NCBI GenBank assembly: GCA_945862315.1
Contig: CAMAXW010000012.1
Location: 1 to 64,000, forward strand
DNA length: 64,000 nucleotides
Origin: Klebsiella pneumoniae
GTDB lineage: Bacteria > Pseudomonadota > Gammaproteobacteria > Ga0077536
Direction: 5' to 3'
Shown here one piece after another: positions 55,271 through 64,000 of this stretch. Below the pieces are notes generated by a model, which was not told the origin of the DNA, searched no databases, and saw nothing but the letters and a program-made list of their open reading frames with translations. Each line of letters opens with the position of its first letter. Position 1 is the stretch's first letter. The translations under genes and the position numbers were made by a program.

Positions 55271-56239
55271 TTAATCCGCGGTGGCGACGGGCCGTCCCAG
55301 CCGCGCGTTTAGCATCAGGCGCGCGGCAAACCGGGGCATGGCACGGTCCCACGGCGTGAAGCGTGGCAGTTGGTAGGGATCGCTACGCTGGTTGGCCACG
55401 CCGGCCGCGGTGGTCACGGCAGCTTCTATGTCGAGGGTGGCCAGCAGTTGCGCGTGCGCGCGTCCATAATCCCGATTGGGCCCGCCATTAGGGTAGGCAA
55501 ACACCCTCACCGGCTTACCAGTTGCGGCAAAAATAACTTGTTTGTTGCGTTCAATTTCGGCTTTCACCTGCGCCAGGTCGAGGGTCGTCAAAATGGCGTG
55601 GGAGTGTGTGTGTCCACCAATCTCCACCCCGCGCTGCGACAACTGCGCTAGCTGGGGTGTGGTGAGCATTAAATCTGTCGGTAGCGCAGGACATTGCGCC
55701 ACCGCAACCAAGTCCGCGACGCGCCGCGCGCGGTCTTGGGGGGCCACATATTTGAGCTGGCTCAACAGGGCCGCCACCATCGCTCGCCGGTCCTCATCGG
55801 TCGCCAAGGGCCAACGACCCAAGCCCAGCGGGGTTAAATCCAACACCGCCAACTGCGTGCTGCGGGCAATCGCCAGCACCGCATCGTTGAACATCAAGCC
55901 GCCGTCTAAATATTCGGAGGCCACGAACACCGTCGCGGGCAGGCCAAATTGCTCCAATATTGGCGTCGCAATCGTGAGATTGTCGGCATACCCGTCATCG
56001 AACGTGATACAGCAAGATCGCTTGGGCAAAGTACCCGCGCGCAGCCGCAGCGCGGCCTCCCTCAAGGGCAAGACACAGAAATTCTTCGCCAGAAAACGCA
56101 TTTGGTGCGCAAAGCGCTGGGCGTCAATTTCTCCCGGAAACAAGCGGTCGGGGATCGGCAGTACCCGGTGGTAGATCAGAATCGCCAGCACCCCGCCGGA
56201 GACTCGTGGCCACATCACCAAAGGTAGGCGTTCAATCAT
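55271..56239 (-). CDS. Polysaccharide deacetylase (CE4)
   Basis: The 322-aa protein has the NodB-type motifs: ILIYHRVLPIPD, the metal/catalytic TFDDGYADN (about 78-86) and EIGGHTHSHAILT (about 210-222), and a late VFAYPNGG. It probably removes N-acetyl groups from envelope polysaccharide. A second deacetylase of different type (DUF3473) is at the window end. It follows the TPR gene by 53 nt in the minus-strand exopolysaccharide run. Confidence 0.88.
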   Translation of the reverse strand: MIERLPLVMWPRVSGGVLAILIYHRVLPIPDRLFPGEIDAQRFAHQMRFLAKNFCVLPLREAALRLRAGTLPKRSCCITFDDGYADNLTIATPILEQFGLPATVFVASEYLDGGLMFNDAVLAIARSTQLAVLDLTPLGLGRWPLATDEDRRAMVAALLSQLKYVAPQDRARRVADLVAVAQCPALPTDLMLTTPQLAQLSQRGVEIGGHTHSHAILTTLDLAQVKAEIERNKQVIFAATGKPVRVFAYPNGGPNRDYGRAHAQLLATLDIEAAVTTAAGVANQRSDPYQLPRFTPWDRAMPRFAARLMLNARLGRPVATAD

Positions 56240-56292
56240 TCCCCACCCCTAGGCTTTCGCCAGCAGGCGCCGTTGCGCGGGACGTGGTTCGC

Positions 56293-56913
56293 TTAATGGG
56301 GTTTCTCCGGGGACGGTGCGGTGCTGGCGCCCAATTTTTTCAATTGCTTTGCAATCGCGGCAGAGGGAGTTGCGGAATGCTCGGCGGTGGTTTTAAGAAT
56401 GGCGATAGCTTTGGCACGCTCGCCTTGCCGCTCAAAATAACGACTCAACTGCAACGCCGCCGGGGCATAGTCGGGCTTGATTTGCAGGGCTTTGTAGAGG
56501 CTGCCCACCGCCTCGGGCGCGCGCCCGAGTTTGAACAAAACTCTCGCTTTCCCACTATACATTTCGGGCAACAAAATAAAGGTCGGTCTGCAATGGTTAA
56601 TGGCGTAGTCCATATCGCTAATCGCCGGGCCCAGCAAATAGCCTCGCTGGGTTTTATCCAACACGCCTAGGGCCTTGTTTTCAGCGTTTAATGCCCAGCA
56701 GTAATGGTGCAAATGATGGTATTCCTCCCCATACAGCTTGAGGCCAGCCTCATGACTTGCGCCGGTAAGCGACATTATCTGTTGCGTCCCCCGACAGTAA
56801 GCAGGCAGGCGATTAACTTCTGCCAGTGTGGTGGGTACCAGCGCCAAGACCTGCAGGCTGCAAAAACTGCTCACCGCGAGAACAAAAAGGAAGGTTAGGC
56901 TAGTGGGCCGCAT
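56293..56913 (-). CDS. Small exported TPR-repeat protein
   Basis: The 206-aa protein begins with a signal-like segment (TSLTFLFVLAVSSFCSLQVLAL). A Cys/His/Tyr-rich middle (AYCRGTQQIMSLTG, YGEEYHHLHHYCWALN) precedes two or three tetratricopeptide repeats (AVGSLYKALQIKPDYAPAALQLSRYFERQGERAKAIAIL). Function is not recognised. Its position between the O-antigen-ligase-like gene and a deacetylase suggests a periplasmic scaffold in polysaccharide export. AGGAGA supports the ATG. Confidence 0.7.
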   Translation of the reverse strand: MRPTSLTFLFVLAVSSFCSLQVLALVPTTLAEVNRLPAYCRGTQQIMSLTGASHEAGLKLYGEEYHHLHHYCWALNAENKALGVLDKTQRGYLLGPAISDMDYAINHCRPTFILLPEMYSGKARVLFKLGRAPEAVGSLYKALQIKPDYAPAALQLSRYFERQGERAKAIAILKTTAEHSATPSAAIAKQLKKLGASTAPSPEKPH

Positions 56914-57025
56914 GACGATTGGGTCTCCTGGTTGGTTTTTGTGGCAGCGTTGATTGGCCGGTTAGGCGCGCAGCGGCACCCCCAATGTAATCTGGGCAGC
57001 AAACTTGCCCCACCAGCGGCCCACA

Positions 57026-58291
57026 TCACCGCCTACTAAGTGCCACGTTGCTGGCGAGTGGCGCTGGCGCGGCCGCCGCATCCCCGGTCTTTAATGTGAC
57101 GACCACTGCGTCTTCCAGCACCAGCAGACACACCAGTAAAACGTAGAAATAATCGAAATTGGCGAGGCCTAGGAAGGCGCCCGCCGAACAGTAGCCGATA
57201 AGACTCACTTGTAGCATCGCCGCCAGTTCCGCGGCCCAATTGAGCTCCGGGTGGCCACGCGCCAAGCGCTGGATGCGCTTAGCCCGCCGCCATGCCAACA
57301 CCAGAATGGCGAGGAAAAGCACCAGCCCGGGATAGCCCGCTTCGCCCAACATTTGGAAATAAATGCTGTGCGCATCGTGCACATAGGCATAAGCCACGTA
57401 CCGAAAGCCACCACCTGTCAGGCGTTCGTTCGCGATTTCGATGCTCTTCTTCCAGGCGCCGATGCGCCCCATCGCTGAGGCGTCCTGCTCGTAATTCTGA
57501 ATCGAGTGCATGCGATCGAACCAAGCCTGGGGTGCGATCATCGGGAGCAGCGCGATAAACCCCACCGCGAACATCAGCGGCAGCAGTTTGCGTCGAACTT
57601 TCAAGAACATCATCAGGCCCATCACCGCCATTCCTACAAACGCGCCCCGCGATTGGGTACCGACGATCGCGACAAACGACAACATGGCGCTCGCATACAG
57701 ACCCCGGCTCACCCAAGGTTGCGCCGTAAAACGCGCCAGATACCACAAGAGCGGGATGGTCATCAGCAGTGCGAGACCAATCTCGTTATTGCCAGCGATA
57801 AAGCTGCCCTCCGGGCCCCACACGTGATTCGCGCCGCCGCCCAGCAGGGTAAAAATGCCGCCTTTCACCCCGTAAAATCCGATAGACACCGCCATGACCC
57901 ATACGAGGAGGTGGATTTTCTGCCGGGAGTTGACCAACAGGAGGGTGAGCAGGACACCCAGTTGGATGCGCCAGACGCGGCTCCACTCCCCCCAAGCGGG
58001 TTCAGGGAAAACAGCGAAGGTCGTGCAAATGAGCATCCAGAGCACCAAGACTGCCAACAGCACGGCTTCCGGATGCAGGGGCGTGCGCGGGCGATTGCGC
58101 ATAAAAAGAAAACCAACAAGCGTCGCCAAAAAGACGACGAGCGCAAACGGCATACTGACCGCGAATCCCCATGCGAGCCGGTGCATATTACCCAGCCCCA
58201 GCCAAGTCCACATCAGTACCCCATAAAAGGGCTGGCGCAGAATGAAGGGGATGGAGCCAAAGACAAACAGCGTAATGAGAAGGTCGCGCAT
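57026..58291 (-). CDS. Exosortase A-associated O-antigen-ligase/polymerase-like protein
   Basis: The 421-aa protein has about ten membrane helices and a Wzy/WaaL-like organisation. The N-terminus (MRDLLITLFVFGSIPFILRQPFYGVLMWTWLGLGNMHRL) matches the DUF5935 segment of the 'putative O-glycosylation ligase, exosortase A-associated' family. The large periplasmic loop holds GTQSRGAFVGMAV and AYVHDAHSIYFQMLGEAGY, with the expected Arg and His. It would polymerise the repeat unit or transfer glycan in the periplasm. It is separated from the upstream glycosyltransferase by 284 nt in which I see no gene. Confidence 0.85.
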   Translation of the reverse strand: MRDLLITLFVFGSIPFILRQPFYGVLMWTWLGLGNMHRLAWGFAVSMPFALVVFLATLVGFLFMRNRPRTPLHPEAVLLAVLVLWMLICTTFAVFPEPAWGEWSRVWRIQLGVLLTLLLVNSRQKIHLLVWVMAVSIGFYGVKGGIFTLLGGGANHVWGPEGSFIAGNNEIGLALLMTIPLLWYLARFTAQPWVSRGLYASAMLSFVAIVGTQSRGAFVGMAVMGLMMFLKVRRKLLPLMFAVGFIALLPMIAPQAWFDRMHSIQNYEQDASAMGRIGAWKKSIEIANERLTGGGFRYVAYAYVHDAHSIYFQMLGEAGYPGLVLFLAILVLAWRRAKRIQRLARGHPELNWAAELAAMLQVSLIGYCSAGAFLGLANFDYFYVLLVCLLVLEDAVVVTLKTGDAAAAPAPLASNVALSRR

Positions 58292-58575
58292 GGTGTCCTC
58301 AGTAGCCCTTCACGGCGGGAGGCGGATTACCCGCGCTCAGTTTGGGGCGGCAATACACCCGCACCGGCAACCCCAGCAGGGCACCACTCACGGGCCGGAC
58401 ACCGCAGAGATCCAACCGGTCGCTAGCCCGTTCCGGCGCCACCACTTTCAAACTGAGCTCTCCCATTCGCTGTATCGCTCGCTGAATTGACTCGATTCTC
58501 GGCCATCTGCCCGAGGGTTAAAATGCATTACCGCTGGGTGAGTAGCGGCCGCGGTCGCTGGCGTCTTGCGTGTTT

Positions 58576-59727
58576 TCACCGGTGGTGCGCCGACCCTGAT
58601 TCTCGATAGAGCTGTGCGTAGCGTTCAAGCATGCCGGCAAGGCTAAAGTCTGACTCAATGCGCGCGCGCGCCGCCACCCCTTGCGCCACCGCGCGGGCCG
58701 GATCTTCAACGTAACTCACGAGCAGATGCGCCAGTGCGGCGGGGTCCGCGCGTGCCACCAGCTGGCCCGTCACCCCCTCGACCACCAGCTCGGGATTGCC
58801 GCCCACCCGGGTGGCAAGTACCGGCACGGCGCACGCCATGGCTTCGAGAATCGTGTTGCTGATCCCCTCCGCCAGCGACGGCAACACGAATAAGTCCAGC
58901 GCATTGAGTAATGCCGGGGTGTCGCTGCGAGTACCGGGCAACCACACGATGTCCGCCAAGCCCGCCTCGCACAGCAAGCGTTGCGCCTGCTCTCGTAGTG
59001 GCCCGTCGCCCACCATCACCAGCGCCACTAGCGCGCGCCAATCTGGCCGCAAGCGTAGGACTTCAATAAAGGCGTGCGCGAGTGTCAGTTGGTCTTTCAC
59101 GGCCTGCATCCGGCCTATCGTGCCCATGATGAAGCGGCCCGTGGGTTGGAACGGTGCGCCCGCCAGCACCGCACGCAGGGGATCTCTCACCGGCGTAAAG
59201 CGCCGCGTATCCACCCCGTTACACAGCCGCCGCACGTGCGCAGGCGCAATGCCCACTTGGCTCGTGAGATAGTCTTGTAAGAGCGCCGAAACCGTCACCC
59301 AATGGGTGACAAGCGGGGCGAACAAACGTCGCAACACGCGATAGCGTTGGCGGCCATTGTCGACGTCGTTGACATCATGGCCGTGTTCGCCATGTATGCG
59401 CACCGGCACCCCCGCGAGCCACGCCGGCAGCTGCACCTCCAGCGTCGCCAAATTGCGGGTATGGACGATGTTTGGGCGCAGCCTGCGCAACAAACGCCAC
59501 ATCCGCCAGTAAAGACCGAAATCCTGCCCAGGCGCCTTAGTGCACTCCAGCACCTCGACATCGCCCCGCAAGCGTTCGCGAAAATCCGCGCTAAACCCCG
59601 CCAAACACACAATTTTGTGATCCCACTCAGCGGCGGGTAGCGCATTGATTAGATTAACTAGCCCGTTTTCAAGACCACCGTAGTCCAAGCGGTAGATAAC
59701 GTGGCAAATGAGTGGTCGGCGCGCCAT
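58576..59727 (-). CDS. XrtA-associated glycosyltransferase (TIGR03088-like)
   Basis: The 383-aa GT4-type enzyme starts LICHVIYRLDYGGLENGLVNLINALP, as in the 'sugar transferase, PEP-CTERM/EpsH1 system associated' family. It has NIVHTRNLATLEVQLPAWLAGVPVRIHGEHGHD, FIMGTIGRMQAVKDQLTLAHAF, and the donor site FVLPSLAEGISNTILEAMACAVPVLATRVGGNPEL (E-x7-E). It starts immediately after the xrtA stop with no gap, implying co-translation. Confidence 0.9.
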   Translation of the reverse strand: MARRPLICHVIYRLDYGGLENGLVNLINALPAAEWDHKIVCLAGFSADFRERLRGDVEVLECTKAPGQDFGLYWRMWRLLRRLRPNIVHTRNLATLEVQLPAWLAGVPVRIHGEHGHDVNDVDNGRQRYRVLRRLFAPLVTHWVTVSALLQDYLTSQVGIAPAHVRRLCNGVDTRRFTPVRDPLRAVLAGAPFQPTGRFIMGTIGRMQAVKDQLTLAHAFIEVLRLRPDWRALVALVMVGDGPLREQAQRLLCEAGLADIVWLPGTRSDTPALLNALDLFVLPSLAEGISNTILEAMACAVPVLATRVGGNPELVVEGVTGQLVARADPAALAHLLVSYVEDPARAVAQGVAARARIESDFSLAGMLERYAQLYRESGSAHHR

Positions 59728-61281
59728 TTAATGCGCGACGCTGGCCGCAAACTGCGCGTGCAACGTGGGCGCAAAAGCGCGGAGAAACCCATCTAGCTGT
59801 GGTCCTGCGCTGGCCTCCTCCTCTTCTCTATTGAGCACGACGTAGGTGATAACCGAGGCACCGGCATTACCCCGCTGACGCAATTGGCCGCGCACGCCCA
59901 GCCATTTCACCGCCAGTGCATTGGTCGCCGTGGCGCCATCTAGCCAGTACCACTGCCACACCACGAGGACACGTTCGCTATCGCGGGCTTTCAACACGGT
60001 TTGGATGACTTGGGGCACCGCAGCGAATCCGGTCGTGCGCACGCCTCGTCGCAACACCAACCACGCGTCCTGAGTTTCTCGTACCAAGCGGTTGGCGTGA
60101 TTCAATAACTCATCGCCCTGAGACTGCTGTGCATACCACGCCACCTGCCAACCGAGGATTTGCTCGGATTGCCTAAAGGCGCCCTGCCGCCGCGCGGGCG
60201 TGCCGGCATACTCCGGGGTGAAATTAGGCACAGGCGTGGGCACCACCTCCCAGTTGTCCAGCTGCAGTGTCTGCACACCCTCGGCCAGCGCCAGCGGCGG
60301 TCGTTCGGCGGCCAGTACCTGCACAATCAACGGCACCACCTGCAGGCTCAACAACAGCACGAACAAGGCTGGCAGCGTTACCCCTTGCGGCAACGCAGGC
60401 AGCGCGGCGTCTACCGCCGAGGTCGAGGTCAAATCGCTATCCCGCCACAAGCCGCCGACCGCCATCAGCAGAAAAATAATCAGACCAAAAAACACCCATC
60501 CGTAAACCAAATGGTCGACACCCGTTGCCAAACGCATGTCGCTGAGGTGGGCCAGCATCACGATGCCGTAGGCGCGCAGCCAGTTGGCTAGGATCGCAAC
60601 CCCAATGGCGACCACCACAAACAAAGCCTGTTTCCAGACCGCGCGATAACTGAGATGCCCGAAAAGGCTGCCGATAGTGATGGTCGCCATCAGATATCGC
60701 ATGCCGCTGCAGGCGGTCACCACCGACCACGAGCCGCTGGGAATGACGAACGAGGTGCCCTCGCGATAGACCGGCACCCCGCTCACCCGCAAGGCCGCGA
60801 CCACAAAATCGGCCGTGTGTTCAATCAGCATTGGCGTGAGTTCATCACCAAAAGGCACGGCCAGGAACAGAAAAAGACAGGGGAACCAAGCGATTTTAAG
60901 CCACGCCGTCCCCACCAAAAACCACAGCGCGCAGACCACCATCGCCATCATCGCCAACTGCTGGAGCGACGCAATGTCCGCCAACTGGGCGAGCGCACCG
61001 CCGACCCCCACAAGCAGTAGCGGTAGCAGCGCCCATGGCGCTAGCGCCTGCGGCGCCGCCGCTAACTCAGCCCTGAGTTGATAGACCAGATAAGCGGCTA
61101 TCGGCACCACTAACAATCCATGCGCGTAGGTGTCGGAGGTCATCCAGATACCGATCATTTCGCGCAATGCACTGGCAAAAGCCAGCAGAATGCTAGCCAC
61201 CGCGAGGGCTGCAAACAGCGCTAGGCGCCCGTACAGCAGCGCCCGCTGAGCTGGTAGGTTCGCGGGTGGGGTAACTGTCAT
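59728..61281 (-). CDS. xrtA: Exosortase A with C-terminal EpsI domain
   Basis: XrtA is an eight-helix transpeptidase-like enzyme that cleaves PEP-CTERM sorting signals, probably anchoring proteins to the matrix. The 517-aa protein has the catalytic Cys191 in VVTACSGMRYL, Arg236 in LANWLRAYGIVMLAHL and His257 in VDHLVYGWVFF. The C-terminal third (about 330-510, WEVVPTPVPNFTPEYAG, LVVWQWYWLDG) is the EpsI domain. ATG 61281 overlaps the preceding GT stop. No PEP-CTERM substrate is found in this window. Confidence 0.95.
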   Translation of the reverse strand: MTVTPPANLPAQRALLYGRLALFAALAVASILLAFASALREMIGIWMTSDTYAHGLLVVPIAAYLVYQLRAELAAAPQALAPWALLPLLLVGVGGALAQLADIASLQQLAMMAMVVCALWFLVGTAWLKIAWFPCLFLFLAVPFGDELTPMLIEHTADFVVAALRVSGVPVYREGTSFVIPSGSWSVVTACSGMRYLMATITIGSLFGHLSYRAVWKQALFVVVAIGVAILANWLRAYGIVMLAHLSDMRLATGVDHLVYGWVFFGLIIFLLMAVGGLWRDSDLTSTSAVDAALPALPQGVTLPALFVLLLSLQVVPLIVQVLAAERPPLALAEGVQTLQLDNWEVVPTPVPNFTPEYAGTPARRQGAFRQSEQILGWQVAWYAQQSQGDELLNHANRLVRETQDAWLVLRRGVRTTGFAAVPQVIQTVLKARDSERVLVVWQWYWLDGATATNALAVKWLGVRGQLRQRGNAGASVITYVVLNREEEEASAGPQLDGFLRAFAPTLHAQFAASVAH

Positions 61282-62480
61282 GCCGCCTCCAAGAGCGCCG
61301 CCAGGCTCTGCATATTCGTGGTCCAATGGTGCTGGGCCAATACATAGCGCCTGGCGCTTTGTGCATGATCAACGGGTACGTTGCCGCGTAGGGCCGCCAC
61401 GACCCGCGCCGCGAGTCTGGCGGGATCGTCTGCGGCCCACTCGCGGCAGGGTGTCGCCAGCGCCAGTCCTTCAAACGCGGCGGGCGTTCCTACCACCGTT
61501 TTACCCATGGCCAAAGCTTCCAGCACCTTGTTCTGTACGCCGCGCGCAATGCGCAGCGGTGCGACTGCCAGTGCCGCGTGCTGCAAGTAAGGACGGATGT
61601 CTGCCACGCTGCCGGTGACCGAAACCTGATCTAGGCTTGCCAGTTGCCGCACGGCGGGAGTTGGCCGCGCGCCCACTATCCAGAATTCCACCGTGGGCAT
61701 TTGCGCGTGCACGAGCGGCAGGATGTCATGGGCAAACCAGCTCACCGCATCCACATTCGCCCAATAGTCCATTGCCCCAGTGAACACCACCACCGGTGCT
61801 GCGCGTGGATAGGGAGTGGGTAGATTGGGATCGGGCGCGAAGTACTCGCTATCCACGCCGTTGTCGGCGGCATGGATAGTTTGCGGGGCAACGCCGGCAA
61901 AATCCCGAAACACTTGCGCCTCGGCAGCGGAGACGAACACCGAGGCGTCGACCTCGGCGGCGATGCGTTGCTCATAGCGGCGTAGCAAACGCGCCTCTCG
62001 CCCGTAAATCCACGCCATCGGCCCACGCTGTTCGGCGGCATAAGCCCGCCATTTCTCGGAATCCACGTCGACAAAATCCACCACCCGGCGAGCCGTGGCG
62101 TAGCGCGCACCTTCAATGTATTGCGCCATGGTCGAGGAATACACCAACACCTTGCGTGGCTGCACCTGCTGCCAGATCTGGGCGACCCACTCACGCATCC
62201 GCGCATCCCGGTAATAGGGTAAGCCCAGCGCTTCACCGCTCAATAAGCCTCGCAAACTGGCCATCCGACGCAGGCGGGGCGTGATCGTCAGGGCCTGGAG
62301 TTGCTCGCAGTAGCTGGCCACCGTTGGCACATATTGGACGTCCACTGGGTCGTCGATAAACGTCCCAAGGTAAATTTTATAACGCGTGGACAAATGCTTC
62401 AGCAAATGAAAAGAACGAATTTTGTCGCCCTTATTGGGTGGATAAGGCAGGCGATGACACAGAAAAAGCAGCGGCTCCAT
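61278..62480 (-). CDS. XrtA-associated glycosyltransferase (TIGR03087-like)
   Basis: The 400-aa GT4-type protein starts LLFLCHRLPYPPNKGDKIRSFHLLKHLSTRYKIYLGTFIDD, the hallmark of the PEP-CTERM/XrtA-associated family. It has VYSSTMAQYIEGARYATARRVVDFVDVDSEKWRAYA, VVVFTGAMDYWANVDAVSWFA, and the C-terminal LAVAPLRIARGVQNKVLEALAMGKTVVGTPAAFEGL. It lies between the FemAB-like gene (2-nt gap) and xrtA (4-nt overlap). Confidence 0.92.
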   Translation of the reverse strand: MEPLLFLCHRLPYPPNKGDKIRSFHLLKHLSTRYKIYLGTFIDDPVDVQYVPTVASYCEQLQALTITPRLRRMASLRGLLSGEALGLPYYRDARMREWVAQIWQQVQPRKVLVYSSTMAQYIEGARYATARRVVDFVDVDSEKWRAYAAEQRGPMAWIYGREARLLRRYEQRIAAEVDASVFVSAAEAQVFRDFAGVAPQTIHAADNGVDSEYFAPDPNLPTPYPRAAPVVVFTGAMDYWANVDAVSWFAHDILPLVHAQMPTVEFWIVGARPTPAVRQLASLDQVSVTGSVADIRPYLQHAALAVAPLRIARGVQNKVLEALAMGKTVVGTPAAFEGLALATPCREWAADDPARLAARVVAALRGNVPVDHAQSARRYVLAQHHWTTNMQSLAALLEAA

Positions 62481-62482
62481 GG

Positions 62483-63544
62483 TCAGGCCAGATAGGGGGA
62501 AATGAGGCCGCCAAGTCCATTGGCTACCGGCAAAGGCAAGTGTTTCCAGAGCTTGACCGCCAACGCATATTTTGGATTGTTAGGATTGCGCTCCGGGATC
62601 GCGCTCGCCTTTACCAAGTGATATTCGTAATGCAGCGGCACCGGCTCAAACCCCCAGTTTTTCTTGAAGGCGAAAGAACCACTATCGCGCTTGCTGCGGC
62701 CATAGTCGAAATATCGCACGCCCTGTTCGCAGGCCGTGCGCATGACCTCCCAATACAGAAAATCGAACGCTTTGAGATCGCGCGCCACGGGCAAGCCCCC
62801 GCCGTAATACGGCAGCACGGTGTTTTTATAGACAAAAGACAACACGCTGCTCACGGCCTGTGTGCCCGCAAACACCGTGGTGATTCGGGTGTGCTCGGGG
62901 AAATTTCGGTACAGGGCGGCAAAATACCGCCGGGGGAAAACCGGCGTCCCTAAGTTACGCACGCTCGTGGCATAAATGTGAAATAAATTCTCGAGCGAGG
63001 ATTCCTCGCGCGCCACCAAGCCGGCCGCAATACCCTTGCGCACCACCGCCCGTTGCTTACGCGGGATAGCCTTAAGGTTTTCTTCTGGATCGGACGAAAT
63101 TTCACGCTTAAAAATAACGTAGGTATCGCTTTTGATTGGCCATGCAGGGGCGATGGAGCGGCTATGCCGCAGTTCCAAATAACTGACACCCTGTTGTTCG
63201 GCTAAGCCGCTAGCCTGCGCCAACAACGCGTCGGTGGCGCTCGCATCGTCAGCAATCACACCCGCCTGCACGCAAAATGGCAACGATACCCAAGCATCGC
63301 CGAACAGTAGGCTTTTAACCCGCGCCAACGGCAACACGCCCACCACCCGCGCCGCCCGCCGCGCCACAAGATAGCGGGTCGCAAAACCCACCCCCTCCTC
63401 CAAGACCTTACGCCAAGCTGCGCGATGGAAAAAAGTCCCTTCGGGATGCGCATCGACGTAGTCGTCCCAAGCGGCGAGGTCGTTGTCCCCCAACACATCA
63501 ATGTGTGTGGGTATCTCAACGTTAGCGCTCACCGAACCATTCAT
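62483..63544 (-). CDS. FemAB-related protein, XrtA/PEP-CTERM-associated
   Basis: The 353-aa GNAT-fold protein matches the TIGR03019-like FemAB family of XrtA loci: DDYVDAHPEGTFFHRAAWRKVLEEGVGF, IPRKQRAVVRKGIAAGL, FHIYATSVRNLGTPVFPRRYFAALYR and YFDYGRSKRDSGSFAFKKNWGFEPVPLHYEY near the C-terminus. FemAB enzymes add amino acids to peptides or glycans; the acceptor here is unknown. The ATG overlaps the deacetylase stop by 4 nt. Confidence 0.9.
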   Translation of the reverse strand: MNGSVSANVEIPTHIDVLGDNDLAAWDDYVDAHPEGTFFHRAAWRKVLEEGVGFATRYLVARRAARVVGVLPLARVKSLLFGDAWVSLPFCVQAGVIADDASATDALLAQASGLAEQQGVSYLELRHSRSIAPAWPIKSDTYVIFKREISSDPEENLKAIPRKQRAVVRKGIAAGLVAREESSLENLFHIYATSVRNLGTPVFPRRYFAALYRNFPEHTRITTVFAGTQAVSSVLSFVYKNTVLPYYGGGLPVARDLKAFDFLYWEVMRTACEQGVRYFDYGRSKRDSGSFAFKKNWGFEPVPLHYEYHLVKASAIPERNPNNPKYALAVKLWKHLPLPVANGLGGLISPYLA

Positions 63545-64000
63545 ACGGGAAATACCTCGTCCATCCGGCCCCAGCGAAACTCCGACAACAGTCGCCGCAA
63601 GCGCCCTTCCACCCGCGCCAAATTAAGGTAATGACGCACTTGGGTACGCAGTTTAAGACCCTGCTGCCGGGGCTGATCGGCATCAATTTCCCACGGATGC
63701 ATATAGAAAATCCCTGCCTGCTGATCTTGTTCGTTAATGCGGCGCAAACACCATCGGGTGACGGCATAGGGGTACAGTCGAAAAAAACCACCGCCACCGC
63801 AAGGCAGATTGCGGCCCCATAAACGCACCGTAGAAATAGGAATCTCGAGCATGCCGCAAGCCTCGCGATAGGGCGTTCGCGGCGCGTCGGGAATGCCATA
63901 TAAATCGTGTTTCAGGGGTGCCACGCTGGAACTGTAAACATGGCCGGTTGCTTGCAAAATGTCGTAAGCCCAGCGGTTGTCTTTGCGAAAAGAAAAGGTC
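63541..64000 (-). CDS. XrtA-associated polysaccharide deacetylase, DUF3473-type (partial)
   Basis: Only the C-terminal 152 residues lie in the window; the gene continues beyond position 64000. The visible part reads SFRKDNRWAYDILQATGHVYSSSVAPLKHDLYG, then VRLWGRNLPCGGGGFFRLYPYAVTRW and FYMHPWEIDADQPRQ, which match the C-terminal half plus DUF3473 of the XrtA-system deacetylase family. The NodB catalytic motif FDDG lies outside the window. It heads the visible part of the xrt operon. Confidence 0.88.
   Translation of the reverse strand, partial: TFSFRKDNRWAYDILQATGHVYSSSVAPLKHDLYGIPDAPRTPYREACGMLEIPISTVRLWGRNLPCGGGGFFRLYPYAVTRWCLRRINEQDQQAGIFYMHPWEIDADQPRQQGLKLRTQVRHYLNLARVEGRLRRLLSEFRWGRMDEVFPV

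Noticed and set aside
57506-58426. 306-aa plus-strand ORF opposite the Wzy-like gene
   Set aside because: Composition (H, R, Q, P) is typical of the antisense of membrane helices; no motif is seen.
58292-58575. Search for a missed gene or sigma-54 site between Wzy-like and GT genes
   Set aside because: No ORF with motifs and no GG-N10-GC with good flanks on the relevant strand.

Overview
The window is a GC-rich bacterial chromosome segment with dense, mostly operonic coding and no insertion sequence, prophage, rRNA or CRISPR array that I can see. The gene order serS-rarA-lolA-ftsK / aat-bpt-infA, together with LMW-PTP-kdsB-Trm112-lpxK-exbD-exbB-comEC-DUF2062-lolD-lolC, resembles the housekeeping order of Gammaproteobacteria such as Pseudomonas. 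A full bacterial formyltransferase/hydrolase (Fhc) set, formaldehyde-activating enzyme (fae) and methenyl-H4MPT cyclohydrolase (mch) indicate tetrahydromethanopterin-linked C1 metabolism. A methylotrophic or methanotrophic gammaproteobacterium is therefore the likely source. The taxonomy is inference; no 16S gene or methane/methanol dehydrogenase gene is present.

Layout. 1-8 kb: tRNA-Ser(UGA), a frameshifted membrane protein, a Bax-inhibitor-1/YccA protein, a 59-aa membrane peptide, then serS, rarA, lolA and ftsK on the minus strand. 8-11.4 kb (plus): DUF1820, a FemAB/GNAT-like protein, the N-degron transferases aat and bpt, infA. 11.4-17.3 kb (minus): LMW phosphatase, KDO activation and lipid A kinase, ExbBD, ComEC. 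17.5-20.7 kb: DUF2062, a two-gene LolD/LolC-type lipoprotein exporter, tsaB. 20.7-26.5 kb: class Ia ribonucleotide reductase nrdA-nrdB behind a DnaA box and a pair of NrdR-like boxes, closed by a strong intrinsic terminator, then a chemoreceptor without a periplasmic domain.

26.5-42.6 kb is the C1 island. A minus-strand operon (COG1548/MfnF-like enzyme, pabB, COG2054/MfnE-like kinase) diverges from a HisA-like protein. A second minus-strand operon holds the beta-RFAP synthase, a COG2232 ATP-grasp, mch, a RimK-like ATP-grasp, a CitG-like enzyme and fae. After an acyl-CoA dehydrogenase, fhcBADC runs on the plus strand. The island thus combines C1 transfer enzymes with genes that probably make the cofactors dephospho-H4MPT and methylofuran, including the p-aminobenzoate branch enzyme PabB. 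Several of these enzymes have no proven reaction in bacteria. A pseudoazurin-like cupredoxin follows.

43.5-64 kb is an envelope/exopolysaccharide region of the exosortase A (XrtA/PEP-CTERM) type. It holds galE, a trypsin-like protease and a beta-helix lyase-like protein in a coupled operon; an asparagine-synthase homologue without the N-terminal glutaminase cysteine; a glycosyltransferase, hydrolases 1 and 2 and an acyl carrier protein (minus); the acyl-CoA ligase and PLP decarboxylase pair (plus); then, on the minus strand, the end of a DUF3473 deacetylase, a FemAB-like protein, glycosyltransferases, XrtA-EpsI, an O-antigen-ligase-like protein, a small TPR protein and another deacetylase. 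The ligase/ACP/hydrolase/decarboxylase module is conserved with XrtA but has no established product and, with the uncharacterised cofactor genes of the C1 island, is the best candidate here for undescribed biochemistry.
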